Shown here in pieces: positions 31,905 through 43,971 of a DNA stretch of 64,000 nucleotides (within the stretch, counting starts at the first letter, position 1; the number at the start of each line of letters is the position of its first letter). The stretch comes from Berberis thunbergii. Its lineage: Eukaryota; Streptophyta; Magnoliopsida; Ranunculales; Berberidaceae. The notes beneath the pieces were generated by a model that saw nothing but the letters and a program-made list of their open reading frames with translations, did no database searches and was not told where the DNA came from. A program made the translations under genes and the position numbers. The stretch spans positions 62,001-126,000 of the forward strand of contig QNQO01009171.1 of the NCBI GenBank assembly GCA_003290165.1, in the 5' to 3' direction.

Positions 31905-34900
31905 GTTAGTGTGTTGTTATGTGACTCAAGATATATGTGTTGTGTGCTAGGTTTTGTGCATTCGTCATTTTCCCAGCTGAGGGTTCTTTTCGATACAGGA
32001 GCATCTAGGTCTTTTATTTCTAGACAGTTGGTTGTTAGAGACCGCCAAGAGACAGTGCCTTTGCCGGAACCCTTGTGCGTTGTGTCTCCTTTGGGCAGTT
32101 CGGTTTGGTTGTGGGAATATTGTCCCCGTTTCGAGTTTTCCTTGTTGGGGTACAACTTCGCGTTTGACTTTATTGTCTTGGGTTTTGAGGGCTATCATTT
32201 GATTCTAGGGATGGATTGGTTGTTCAGTCATCTGGTGATCATTGATTGCTTGCATAGGTTGGTGATGTTAGCGCCACCTGATGCTTCGCCTCGTGTGTTG
32301 GCTTGTGAGCCCGATTATGTATCTGTGATGTCGAGTTTTCTTAGCTCTCTTGAGATTTCTAATCCCGACACCAATTCTGTAGCGGTTGTGTGTGAGTTCC
32401 CTGTGTCTTTCAAGAGATTTCTGGTATGCCGCCTCGTCGTGAGGTAGAGTTTTGGATTGACCTTGTTCCGGGTATTGCACCTATAGTACAGGCTTGCACC
32501 TAAGCAATTGGAAGAGATGAAAGTACAGCTTGATGATTTGCTTCGTAAGGGGTTTGTTCGGCCAAACAATTCACCTTGGGGGCCCCAGCAATAATTGTGT
32601 CCAAGAAGGATGGATCATTGAGGATGTGCATAGATTATCGAGATTTGAATAAAGTGACCATCAAGAATAAGTATCCGTTGCCTCGAATTGATGATCTATT
32701 GGATTAGTTGAGGGGAGTTGTATTGTTTTCACATTTAGATTTGCAGTTTGGGTATCATCAGATGAGAGTTGAGGAACACTCCGTTCTAATTACCGGTTTT
32801 CGGACCCGTTGTGGCTTGTATGAGTTTCCAGTCATGCCATTTGGACTGACCAATGCACCAGCTTTATTCATGGATTTGATGAATAGATTGTTCAGTCCAT
32901 ACTTGGACAAAATTGTGGTAATCTTCATTGAAATATCTTAGTGTACTTGAGGAGTTTAGATAAGCACAAAGAGCACCTTTGCATTGTTTTTGCAGACACT
33001 TAGAGAAAATTAGTTGTATGTGAAGTTCAGTAAGTGTCATTTTTGGGAGCCTGAAGTTCGATTTCTCGGACATGTCATTGCTAGTGGAGGTATTGCAGTG
33101 GATCTCGAGAAAGTCAAAGCAATGAGGTCTTGGAGTCGACCGAGTAGTGTGACGGAGATTCGTAGTTTTTTGGGTTTGGCCTGTTATTACCGACGGTTCA
33201 TTGAGAAATTTTCACTGATTGCAGCACCACTCACTCTGTTAACAAGGAAGAATGTTCCTTTTGTATGGTCAGAGAAGTGTGAAGAAGCTTTTGAAATTTT
33301 GAAGCTTCGGTTGACTTCAGCACCAGTGTTGACTATTCTGACACCTGGTAGCCGACTGGTGGTATTTACTGATGCTTGCGGTACAGGATTGGGTGGAGTG
33401 TTGATGCATGGCAAAAAGGTCGTAGCCTATGCGTCTCGACAGTTAAAACCCCATGAGAGGAGATATCCAACACATGATTTATAGTTGGCAGCCGTAGTCT
33501 TTGCTTTGAAGATCTGGAGACATTATCTGTATGGTGAGAGGTTCAAGTTGTTCACAGATCACAAGAGTTTGAATTACCTATTCACTTAAAGGGAGTTGAA
33601 TATGAGGCAACAACGATGGGTTGATTTTCTTAGCAGCTATGACTTCGAGATACAGTATCAGCCTGGTAGAGCCAATGTGGTTGCAGATGCCTTGAGTAGG
33701 CGACATGCAATGATGGCAACCATGATGATTCAGGAGTACCGAACACTTGAGACATTAGTTTCATTTGCAGTTCAGCCTACTTTCAGTACAGAAGGCAACA
33801 TGATAGCGGGTTTAGCAGTTAATCCGTCATTGATCAGTAGAGTAGTGGAGAAACAGACCTTCGATCCAGTGATTACGAGGCAGATAGCAGATTTGGTAGT
33901 GGACACATTGGATGAGTGCCCTACCGATTGGTCTGTGGGTTCAGATTGAGGATTGCGGCTTTGTGTTATGTCTGATGAGGAGTTGCAGAGAGATATCTTA
34001 CAGGAAGCTCATAGATCTCGTTTCACCATTCACCCCGGTGGAACGAAGATGTATCGAGATTTGAGACGTTCTTTCTGGTGGCGTGGTATGAAGAAAGACA
34101 TTGGAGAGTTTGTGGCACGGTGTGCGACTTGTCAGCAGGTTAAAGTCGAGCATTAGAGACCGTTTGGGTTATTGCATCCATTGGAAATCCCAACGTGGAA
34201 GTGGGAGTATATCACTATGGATTTCATCGATGGACTTCCACGGTTGAGGAAAGGTCATGAGTTGATATGGGTCATTGTTGATCGGTTGACAAAGTGTGCA
34301 CATTTCATTCCTGTTAGTATGAATCGGACGGCAGACAGTCTAGCGGTGTTGTTCATTCGGGAGATAGTCCGCCTTTATGGGTCGCCTGTTTCGATTGTAT
34401 CCGACCGAGATCCAATTTTCACAACCCACTTCTGGCAGAGTTTTCAGCAAGCTATGGGTACTAGATTGGACATGAGTACAACATATCATCCACAGACAGA
34501 TGGCCAATCTGAGCGAGTGAATCAAGTAGTGGAAGACATGCTTAGAACATGCATTTTAGACTTTGGAGGCAGTTGGGAAGATCACATACTGTTGTGCGAG
34601 TTTGCGTACAACAACAGCTACCACGTAAGTATTGGCATGGCACCGTTTGAGGCACCTCTACAGCGACCGTGTAGGTCCCCTATTTGTTGGGCAGAGATTG
34701 GAGAGTCAGCTGTGATGGGGCCAGATGTGATCAGAGAAACTACAGAGAAGATTGAGCTGATTAGAGTGCGTTTGTTGACAACCCAGAGTAGACAGACGAG
34801 TTACGCTGATAGGAGGCGTAAGGAGTTAGAGTTTGCTGTTGGCGACAAAATCTTTCTGAAAGTTTCCCCGATGCGTGGAGTTGTTAGGTTCCGAAGTCGA

Positions 34901-35254
34901 TGGAAGCTTGCACCAAGATATGTAGGGCCCTATGAGATTATTGAGAGGATTGGAACATTGGCCTACAAATTGGCTTTGCCACAAAGTATGTCAGGTCTCC
35001 ATGACGTGTTTCATGTATCCATGTTGCGGAAGTATTTGGTAGACCCGTCACAGATTGTGGAAACCGTTGAGTTGGAAATCGCTGATGAGTTGACCTATTC
35101 AGTGAGGCCGGTAGCCATTGTTGATGATGACGTGAAACAACTTCGACGGAGGACAGTGAAGTTAGTGAAGGTCCAGCGGAGCCACCGGGAGGGTGACATG
35201 ACTTGGGAGCTGGAGGACCAGATGAGACAGAAATACCCTGAGCTTTTCACCTAG
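31905..35254 (+). pseudogene. pol region of the gypsy element (broken)
   Basis: Protease: VLFDTGASRSFISRQLVV, then LILGMDWL (about 31985-32225). Reverse transcriptase: [44 protein letters not shown] (about 32580-32880). The catalytic YxDD box is destroyed by a one-base loss near 32930, giving FIEI then TAG. RNase H: VVFTDACGTGLGGVL, then [13 protein letters not shown]. Integrase: zinc finger HPGGTKMYRD... CATCQQVK (about 34030-34140) and core MDFIDGLP, SDRDPIFTTHFW, HPQTDGQSERVNQ. From 34172 to 35254 the frame is open for 360 codons, covering the integrase core and C-terminal tail. In-frame stops lie at 32705, 33482, 33587, 33947 and 34154. Confidence 0.88.
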
Positions 35255-35314
35255 TCTTTCTTGTCGTTGCTTTGTCCGATCTCGAGGATGAGATCTCTTT
35301 TAAGGTGTGTATGA

Positions 35315-36793
35315 TGTAATATCCATTGATTTTGTTTAAAAAAAACAGTTTTCAGATTTGTGGGTTTGACGGTGTTGGTTTGATTGATCGGATTGCGTAG
35401 CTCCGATCAGCCCTTTCAAGGGCATTTGTGGCTTCATTTGGAACCTGTAAACCCTACATGCAAGGGTTGTTTAATGGTTGGCAGGAATTTTCAAAAAAAT
35501 CAGTGTGCATGTCCATTAGGAAGGTTCTTCGGCGTGAATCCGGGCTTTGGGCGCTTGGGTGAGCTGCAAAATCATGATTTCGGGAGTTCTTGGACCTATT
35601 TTCAGCCTGTTGTGCTCTTCGAGGGCGTTCAAACAGGTGTAGAGTGGGTTTCGGTGAGTTTTCGCTAAATTTTGGGTGTTTGCCGGATTTAATTTGTCGG
35701 TAAGTTTTTCTTTCAGTCACACACCGGTTGTTATTTATTTCATTTTCCAGTTTTCGGCTAGTTTGCTCATTTTTGAGTCCGCCTTGCAGTTTTAAAAAAG
35801 TTCATTGGTCCCGCAATCGCTGTTTTGCGAGTTGGGAGCTTCGACCGGTAGGATTTGGGTTCCAAAAACCGATTCCGTTCAGGTGAGTGTAACTATATTA
35901 ATTACAATGAGAAATATTTATTTTAAATCCTGAATTTAATTTTTACATTATGCCGTCGATTGTGTATAATTGAATCAAAGTTCGAAATTCGGGGTTTTTG
36001 GAGTTGGATTGTTGTGTTGGTTCTTTTGTGAATGAATTTATGTATTGGGTTTTCTGAAAGCATGATATACCTGAATGAAATAGAATAGTGGTTGAATTTG
36101 GGTGTGATTAGGCTTTGGTGTAATGGCATTGGGTTTGTATGTTGCGTTTTATAGTAAATTGTTGAGTCTTGAGAATGTGTGATAGTTCGACTCGAATGAA
36201 TTTATTGTGGTTAATTGAGTCATGTTGGGACCCTAGCGCAGTCGTGGATTTATGCGCATTGCCTAACTGATTATGGTTACACGTCTGTTACATTTGATTC
36301 TGTACAGACTCGTAGTATATGCATGTTGATATTAGTATAAGTGTCTTTACCCCGCTGTAATGCCTGTTGTGCTGATGCTTAGGAGCTTGCTCGCATCGTG
36401 AGTTTGATGATGCTTGAGATGACTCGCACCAGATATTGAGGACGCTATTGCATGTGGCAAGTTTGCTGAGGTGCGGTGAGCTCCCGCACGCACTTGCCAC
36501 TAGAGAGTGTAGTAGAACGTGTCCCTAAGGACGTGCTTTGGAGATTACTTACTTTCCCTCCCAGCGCGCTTGAGTTTGATTTGTTTTAGGTTGGCCGTGT
36601 TAGGCCAGTCGTTCGGGATGTTTAAGTTTGTATCCCGGTAGATGACACCCCATTGGGATACAAACCACCCGAAGTGGTACTGGTGTACGTTGTGGGATGT
36701 GTCTGGGTGAGACACATTCGTAGGGTATGCGGATACCTACGATATGAGACACTTATACAGAAATTTTTTATGGTTTCAACTTGATTGCTATAC
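35315..36793 (+). repeat. 3' LTR of the gypsy element, truncated
   Basis: It starts TGTAATATCC and follows the 5' LTR closely, except for the hAT insertion, until TTGATTGCTATAC at 36793. The last roughly 0.85 kb of the LTR is missing. The flank then resumes with agataataaaactgctcgaa, which overlaps the left flank text agattaaaaaaaactgc. Confidence 0.82.
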
Positions 36794-36794
36794 A

Positions 36795-39391
36795 GATAAT
36801 AAAACTGCTCGAAATGAGGCGAAAACAAAAGGTTGTTTTTCTATTCATTTGCTTGTTAGGTAGTGGTTGTTTTTCTTTGAAGTTTTGTTCAGCAATTGAA
36901 ACAGACGATCTAGACATCAACATGAGAATGTTGGTTAGTGGTTACCCTTATTTCAGAGCACTTTCGTTGTCCATGTGTCGAATACTTGCTAAGTACAATT
37001 GTTACGACATTTTAGCATTTACTTTAATAGGGTCGCTCATTGTAAACCCTTCGATTCTTAGCAGATTTGGTCAAATTTAACCAAGACATTTGCAATTTTT
37101 TATTTTTTATTATAATTTTTTTTATATTAGGCGAGCTGGGTTTTTGTTGGATACCATAATCATTAAACTTTTCCAGCAGGGTTCAAACTTTGGACTTGTA
37201 ATACCATTCGCCATAAGTCTACTAACAAAGCTAGTACACCGGCTAGCAGCCATTTGCAACTTTGAAATCTCATAAAACCTTTCGACAATTCACCATCTCA
37301 TACTCAACTCGCCGCCGCAGGGAGAGGCTCATCGCAAGTAGAGGCTAGTCGCAAGGAGAGGCTCGATTTGAGGAAGGTGCTCTCCGCAGATCCGTAACGA
37401 GGGAGAGGGAGGTCAAATATGACTTTTAGATCTGATTTCTGTTACAACTCAGATATAGGAAGGGAATCTAGAGTTTTTTTAGAAGAAGATCCGAGTAAGC
37501 CTTACAGAGGAGATCTAAGAAAGTTGTGCAGAGGAGAAGATATGATTTTCCCGATCTCTTTAGCTCTTGGCTCTGCTACACTCCAATGACTTCCATTGCC
37601 CAGAAGCATCCTTTTTAGACTCTCATGGCCTCCACCGATCCAGATCCGGACGGAGAAGAGGTTGTTTGCAAAGATGGTCATAGTGGAGATGGAGAAGATT
37701 TTGTCAAGAGCCAGTCTTAGCTGAAATAGGCTCACTTATTCGGTGGAAGCAGGAATTAGGATGGGTTGGAAGTTCCAATCTACTATTCAAATTTCATGTT
37801 TGAGGAAGGTGTGTTACTATGCCCTCTAGGTATTCGAGAAAAGGCCAAACAGTTATGGTCAGACTAGTTGGTGGGGATGTACTTGGAGAAACCTCCTCCA
37901 TTCAGCCAAATCAAGATAGTTGTGGAGAGGAAGTGGAAACCAAAAGGAGATCTTGAGGTTACATCAAATGGAGAATTTTTCTTCTTCAAGTTCACGAATG
38001 AAGATGATCGAGCCAAAGCACTTGAAGAAACACCTTTCAAAGTTAGGGACAAACTTATGGTGACTAAGCCCTGGAAGGAAGACCTAGGGAGTTTAAGGAA
38101 GGAGATCAATATAATTCCAGTATGGTACATCTTTACAATGTTCCCACTTGCATGTGGTCCAAGGAGGGGTTGAACTACATTGCTAGCTTGATTGGGAAAC
38201 CTATTAGGTTTGATCGAGCCACCTTAGCTAGAGCTCGCCTCACATATGCAACAATTTGTGTGGAAGTAAAGCAAGATAAAGAGCTTCCAACCATCATTAA
38301 ATTAGATGTGGGTAGGGAAAGAGATGATTTAGATGAAATTGCAACCATTGATGTGTTTTGAATGTTGTGTATTTGGGCATGACAAAGGCCAGTGTATGAT
38401 AAATGGACACGATAAAATGATGGAACAAAAGGAGAAGATAACATCTAAAAGAAAGAACTTTGAAAGGAAGACTCAGTTGAACAATGACAAAGGAACTAAA
38501 GAATGCATTACTGAATGGGTTGAGGTGAGGCGAAAATCAAGACTCACGAAAAAAGATTTAAGGGATGAGAACCATAGACCGAAAAATAATTCATTCAATG
38601 TTGTACAAGGTATTGATAAGAATAATAATATGAAAATGACAAATAGTTACAGAGCCTCTATGTGCAGCTACAGAAATGACAGTGCAGGATGTTGACGAAG
38701 GTAGAGAGGCAACTCCCAATGATGAAGTGTTACCAGTGACAACTACTACAGAAGCAGAAATGACTTCAAAAATCAGGCAAACTGGGATCATTGAAAATGA
38801 GTTGGAGGATGGTAATGCAAAGGAAGACAACAATTCCCATAATTCCAATAGAAAGATTTGGATACCACGATGTGAAACTACTCGCCATCACAGAACTGAA
38901 CGAAGGGAAAAACCTTATCTCTCTATCTGAGATTGAATATGTTTTAATGACGACAAATGAATACGACAAGGGAAACAAAGTTCCTGATGAAATACAACTA
39001 GAAATTAAAGAACGTGGCATGGAAGACTTTAAGAAAAACTACATGTGGTTAATAAAAGTATATGAAGAACACAAGAACCGCACAGACAATAGGTTGAGAC
39101 AAGAAAGTTGTCAGGATTCTAAAGAAGAACATGAGTGAGACCCCTCTAGTGATGATGTGATTATAGAATCGACTGCAATCGCCTACACCAAAGACTTTAG
39201 TCTTTGCCCCCGGAAAACCAAAAGAACTAAGAAAGCAAACAAAAGGTACAAAGATTGACTTTTGTACACTGTTTAGGCTTGTAATGGTGAATCCTCTCTC
39301 TTGTGTGAGATTGTTTCTGTATTTGCTTTTGTTTCATTAATATAAAGATTAAGAGGTCCTTAAAACCCTGTTTGCTTTTCAAAAAAAAAAA
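36795..39391 (+). mobile_element. LINE ORF1-like element with poly(A) tail and no reverse transcriptase
   Basis: From about 37868 two overlapping frames encode the DUF4283-type domain of plant L1 ORF1 proteins: LEKPPPFSQIKIVVERKWKP... EFFFFKFTNEDDRAKALEE, then, after a frameshift near 38125, VHLYNVPTCMWSKEGLNYIA and SLIGKPIRFDRATLARARL. A zinc knuckle CFECCVFGHDKGQC follows at about 38355. The coding text ends near 39138. About 240 bp later the sequence ends in an A12 run (39380-39391). No endonuclease or reverse transcriptase ORF lies between. The first kilobase (36795-37800) is non-coding or 5' flank. A deleted copy lies at 55255-56290. Stops and shifts make it inactive. Confidence 0.62.
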
Positions 39392-39813
39392 ACACATATT
39401 TATATCCACATCCTTAGATAAAAAAGAATTTAAGTGTTGACAAGTGAAATAAGAAAAATTCTAGAGAGCCAGGTCCCTAGCGCTAGGGGAGTTCTCTAAA
39501 AGATGATTATAAGATAGAGTGAAAAAAAAAATAATAAAAAAAAAAATAAAAAAGATGAATAACAAAAGAAGAACTGATGAAAAAAATAGTGCTAGAGAGC
39601 ATGGCCTTACGCTCTCGTGGCACCATGGGTCTGGCTCTAAAAAAAGTGCTAAAGATGGTAGTTTAAAATACGACCACAGGTAATGGTACCTTTAATTTGA
39701 ACAATATAGGCTTACAATCATGCTGATTGAGAGACTAATCTGAACATACCGAAGTTCTTAAATGCATTCTTCAACACTTGATATGAACTTGCTTCATAAG
39801 ATGAATGAGCAGA
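39392..39813. other. A-rich intergenic DNA
   Basis: Low complexity. The text tagagagccaggtccctagc at 39463 and gtctggctcta near 39630 are weakly inverted, possibly ends of a miniature element. Otherwise nothing. Confidence 0.35.
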
Positions 39814-41077
39814 TCAGTAATTCTTTATGAAATCATAAATATGTTTACTAATTTCCTCCGCCTTTTCTTGGTTGATGTAGTGCGCAACTCCTTCCATTAC
39901 GACTACTTCCTCCAGTAGTGGTACGTCCTTCTTGAATCCACCGCCGTGTATGTATTCTTGCGCGCCTGGAATATTATAGACCAGGTCCTGGTCTCCAACA
40001 ATGAACTTTGTTGGCACCTTCACTTGTGCCCCAGTCCATGGTGCTGTGAGTTCCCATGTTCTGCAGAAAACAAAGAAAATGAACACCATGGACAAATGAA
40101 ACTATGAAATGAAATCAAGTGGAAACCGAATAAGAAGAAACTCTGCAATATACGTACAAGTCCAAAGCTCGATAATAGTCCACTGGTCCAGTGAAGCCTT
40201 TTTGTTCAAATTTGCTTGCGTAATAACTAATATCTTCCTCAGACAACCAAGATGGCAAGGTAATAGGATCTGATGAATATAGAAGCCCTGATCCTTTGGG
40301 TAAGAACGGCGCACCAGGACCACGTAGAGTCAGAAATTTTTTCATCAGTGTTTCACATCAAGTCGAGCAAACTCTGCTTCAATTTCTCCGGGCTCCTAAA
40401 ATATCAGAATTAATAAACCTTGTCAATTTGAATAGGTTGTACCTTGTCAACTTTTACTCTTTATTTTTTGTGATTAAATACTTAAGACCATCACAACAAT
40501 TTACCTGAAATCGAACGATATAATGATCATCACCAAAAAGGGCATGCAAACCTTCAACCGTCTTCACCAATGGATCACGTCTTAAAAAATGGACACTCAG
40601 AGTCACGAAAGCCTTAACACGATCCGGCCTAAACAAACAGAGGTTCCAACCTATTATTGCACCCCCAATTATGGCCAACGACAAACACCTGTCAGAGCAA
40701 ATAACATCATCAGTATACTACTTTAATCAATCAAAACCAATGAATTCGAAGAAACAGAAGAATGGAGCATTGCTTTTTACCTGATCTAGGCCAAGGGAGT
40801 CAATGAGGGCAATCAGGTCCCCTACAAGATGATGAATGGTGTAGTTCTGGATGGAAGGTGGTACATCAGTATCACCATATCCACGGAGATCAGGAGCTAT
40901 TGCTCGGTAACCCCACGAAGCAAGTGAGTGTATTTGGTGCCTCCATGAGTACCAAAGCTCAGGGAAGCCATGAAGTAGAAGCACCACAGGGCCTTCACCC
41001 TTCTCTGCTATGTGCATGTTGATACCATTCACAGCGACTATTTTATGAGAAATTTCGTGCATCGCCAACTTGCTCAT
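39814..41077 (-). pseudogene. Epoxide hydrolase copy E, two frameshifts
   Basis: All four exons are present: exon 1 to 40781 (start ATG at 41077 MSKLAMHEIS, or the paralogue-like ATG at 41062), exon 2 40505-40688, exon 3 40158-40395, exon 4 39814-40060. Exon 1 keeps HGFPELWYSW and exon 4 keeps VGDQDL and EGVAHYI. Exon 2 is 184 nt rather than 183: an extra G in the nucleophile motif breaks the frame just after VVGHNWG, and the nucleophile codon itself reads Asn. Exon 3 is 238 nt, one short of E' and C' (239), giving a stop soon after DVK. These are two independent hits in an otherwise well-kept gene, so a recent pseudogene, or two assembly errors, though the Asp-to-Asn change argues against error alone. 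Confidence 0.86.
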
Positions 41078-41151
41078 CTCTCTCCCTCCTTATCCTTCTC
41101 TACAATTGAATACTCAGCTATATATATAATGTTGTCATTAATTGTACTGTA

Positions 41152-41460
41152 GGAGAGTGTTTGGTTGCATGGAATCTTATGTTATGGAAATTTATGAGAG
41201 AAATCCTATATTTTAGGCTAAATTGATGTATCACTCTAAATCCACCATTTGATTTTGTGATCAATGGTGGGAATGAAAGTCTCGTAAATATGAAAATCAC
41301 ATGACTTGGACTGAGATTCTCATATTCATGAGACTTTCATTTTCACCATTGATCACAAAATCAAATGGTGAATGTGGAGTGATATATCAATTTAATCTAA
41401 AATATAGGGGTCTCCTTATGAATTTTCATGACATAAAATTCCATGCAACCAAACACACCC
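41152..41460. mobile_element. Foldback miniature element, 309 bp, upstream of copy E
   Basis: Long inverted arms: the left begins GGAGAGTGTTTGGTTGCATG, the right ends CATGCAACCAAACACACCC. Each arm is about 120 bp, including the mirrored text TGATTTTGTGATCAATGGTG. TA lies on both sides (41150-41151 and 41461-41462). Ends GGG/AGTGTTTGGTTGC with a short TA-type target site suggest a PIF/Harbinger or Tc1-like miniature. A partial relative is at 7960-8057. Confidence 0.72.
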
Positions 41461-41484
41461 TAAATTCTGAACCACATCTCTCAA

Positions 41485-41696
41485 CATTATTGAAGCAGCT
41501 TTTCTAGATTGAGCAAATTACAAATGTGCTTTAGAATGGGCGGCTTTAGAGATTGAAATGAGAAAGTCCAGAAAGTGACATAAATAAAAGCATTATTGAA
41601 GCAGCTTTTCTAGATTGAGCAAATTACAAATGTGCTTTAGAATGGGCGGCTTTAGAGATTGAAATGAGAAAGTCCACAAAGTGACATAAATAAAAA
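41485..41696. repeat. 106-bp tandem duplication
   Basis: Two adjacent copies start at 41485 and 41591 (cattattgaagcagcttttc), with about one mismatch. Confidence 0.9.
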
Positions 41697-41934
41697 TGCT
41701 TCAATTGTCCAAATTAGAGATCCCCATTATAAAATTTAAAATCAATCCTGAACTCCTAATCATGTAAATTATTAGGGAGTTATCATGACCCTTTCTCCTT
41801 ACACACAACACTGTGTATGAAACTGATCAAATCCAAGTCTTCAACAATAACAATAAGCAATCCTGATAACAGAGGTTCACCAACAAACAATACAACTGGA
41901 ATCGAAGATGAGAAGAATTTGATATTGCTTTTTA

Positions 41935-42040
41935 CCTGAAATCAATGTGGGCGACAATATCATCTACAAGATGATGAAGTTTGTAGCTATGGATAGAAGA
42001 GTTTACCACACCCATGGAGGACAGGAGCTATTGCATGGCT
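41935..42040 (-). pseudogene. Epoxide hydrolase exon 1 remnant (F)
   Basis: About 105 bp match the 3' half of exon 1 and its donor: TTTTTACCTGAAATCAATGT, then GGGCGACAATATCATC, ACAAGATGATGAA and GGACAGGAGCTATTGC, in the order seen in copy C'. Nothing else of the gene remains. Confidence 0.75.
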
Positions 42041-42044
42041 CAGC

Positions 42045-43150
42045 TTTCTGTTTCAGGTCAAATGTATGATTCGCTAGTAAGCTTCTTCGTCCCCCATTTT
42101 TCACAATTTCCCCATTTATGAGTCAAAATGAACCAAACACTCTTCAGATTGAGATTGCAAAACCTATACCTTTGGGAATCTTGGTTGATGGCTGGAAAAA
42201 GAGAAATTTTCAAATTGGTCTTCAAAACTCAGATATCTGAACTCAGGTCGAGGACGGCTCCACCGCCTTGGTCGGATCTTGGTCGAGGTCGAAACTCCAC
42301 CTTGGTCGGATTTTGGCTAGATTTTTGTAGTCGGGCTGCTTGCTAAAGACGACGAGGACCTGTAGTTTGTCCGATTGAGACTGGATTTCTTCTATTTTAG
42401 GTTAAAATGGACCAAATCTAGGGTTCAAGATTGGGTTTTTAAGGCATTTGAGAGCTCAAGATCTCATCTTGGAAACGTAGAGAACCCTAAAAATGTGCAC
42501 TTGGAGGGTTTTTTGAGTGATTGAGAGGGGTAAAAGCTTTTTCGAGTGACTGAGAGGGGTAGAAATTTTGGTTTGAGAGTGAAAGCAGTGAGTGTGAAGA
42601 GCTGTGAGAGGAGTAATTCTTGTGAGAGGAGGATTTCTTGATGTGAGAGGATTAATTCTTGCTGTGATGTGAAGAGTCTGAATTTTTGCTGGGGGAATTC
42701 TAATTGTAAAATTGTCGAGGAAACCAACGAGGAAGAGAGGACACACGCATCGGGAGGGGGATGGAGGGTTTCGCTGGTTTTTCGACAGTTAGTCAAGCCC
42801 TTCAATCTCATATAGCTGCCAATCACGTGCCTAGGATCTTTCACGTCCACGTGCTTAAGAGGGTTCAGGCATTCTCAAGGCATGGAAACAAAGCCGGCTA
42901 GAACGGCTCATACAAATTAGATGTTAAAAACTTCCATTTCATTTTTTTAAATAAATTTTCTTGATAAAATTTATTTTTTCTGAAGTAAAGACAACCTCTC
43001 AAATTTGGTGTTTGTTTTGACATTTTAATAAATATTTATCTAGACATTCAACTTAATTAAACAAACAAAAAGCAAATAATCATGAAATAGTAAAGAAATT
43101 CCATCGTTATTATTGGGTGGTTCAAGCAGAACTCAATCACGCATTTGTAT
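42045..43150. other. Intergenic, weak repeats only
   Basis: GTGAGAGGA-type simple repeats at about 42585-42665. An inverted pair, AATTGTCGAGGAAACCAACG at about 42712 and CGCTGGTTTTTCGACAGTTA at about 42771, may be an old relative of the palindromic miniatures. From 42910 it matches 7786 onward, with an extra roughly 150 bp inside. Confidence 0.4.
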
Positions 43151-43154
43151 CTAT

Positions 43155-43620
43155 CAATGTATCATATTCTCAAAAGGCTTGAACTTGTAGAGTGGGTGAA
43201 CTAATCATATATCAAGTGAAAGCAAGAGCGAGATCGTGAGACTGCAACATATATCGGCGTATACCAATCGTATAATTATACCGTAAATTCACATGGTACT
43301 ACCGTGGATAAGTGACGATGTGATGGCGTGAACGATTTGTGACGGTGATTTGAGATGTTCGAATGAGAGAGTGATCAACCTGACAAAGTTCAAACGAGAT
43401 AGAGTTCAAACAAAGCATTCCCTTCCTCGCATCTTACGTTGCATCTATCAAAATGTGTAGATCTAATCATATATCAAAGCGGAAGTGAGAGCGAGGTCAT
43501 GAGACTACAATATATATCAGTGTGTACTAATCGTACAACTACACTGTAAATTCACAGGGTACTATCGTGCATGGACAATTCAAGTCCATTGATAATTGGA
43601 GTGGGCTTAATATTCCAACA
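43155..43620 (-). repeat. TRIM-like LTR copies in block 2
   Basis: Two copies of the 214-bp TRIM-like LTR (about 43160-43320 and 43455-43620, ending TATTCCAACA) with the same long spacer as at 14420-14640. They correspond to the copies at 14660-15450. Confidence 0.6.
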
Positions 43621-43971
43621 ACCTAAAAGAATGGCAAGGAACACGACCATCTCTTACATTTTAGGGGTTATGTGCGGAGAATACGAATAACAACCCTTTT
43701 TTACATAAAAAGAAAATAAAATAATGTTTTTATGTTTGATGTCACAGATACCTGATTTTTACACCTATGGAAATTAAATTCATGTTTCCTTTTAATCTAA
43801 TTATTATAAAAATAAAAATGAATACAATAGCACTCATTAAAAAAAACCTCCTATGAGATTGGTAAAATGAGAATAATTCCTAACCATCCATAGGAGCATT
43901 ATTGATTAAAAAAAAGCAGAAAATAATTTTTGTGGCACCTGTAATTTAGGGGCTATGTGCGGCTTACATTG

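Larger units (their letters stand above)
23465..36793 (+). mobile_element. Ty3/gypsy LTR retrotransposon with nested insertions
   Basis: Order: 5' LTR, tRNA-Met-type primer site, gag, protease, reverse transcriptase, RNase H, integrase, chromodomain-like tail, 3' LTR. This pol order defines Ty3/gypsy. The post-integrase tail (TWELEDQMRQKYPELF) resembles Del/Tekay-type chromoviruses. Two later insertions lie inside: 24590-25560 and 28007-31866. Numerous stops and frameshifts make it inactive. It interrupts the 5' flank of epoxide hydrolase copy C. The 3' LTR is truncated and no 5-bp target duplication is visible. Confidence 0.88.

Noticed and set aside
42700..42800. Third member of the palindromic miniature family
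   Set aside because: Inverted ends are only partly alike and no 9-bp duplication was found, so it is mentioned only as a possible old relative.
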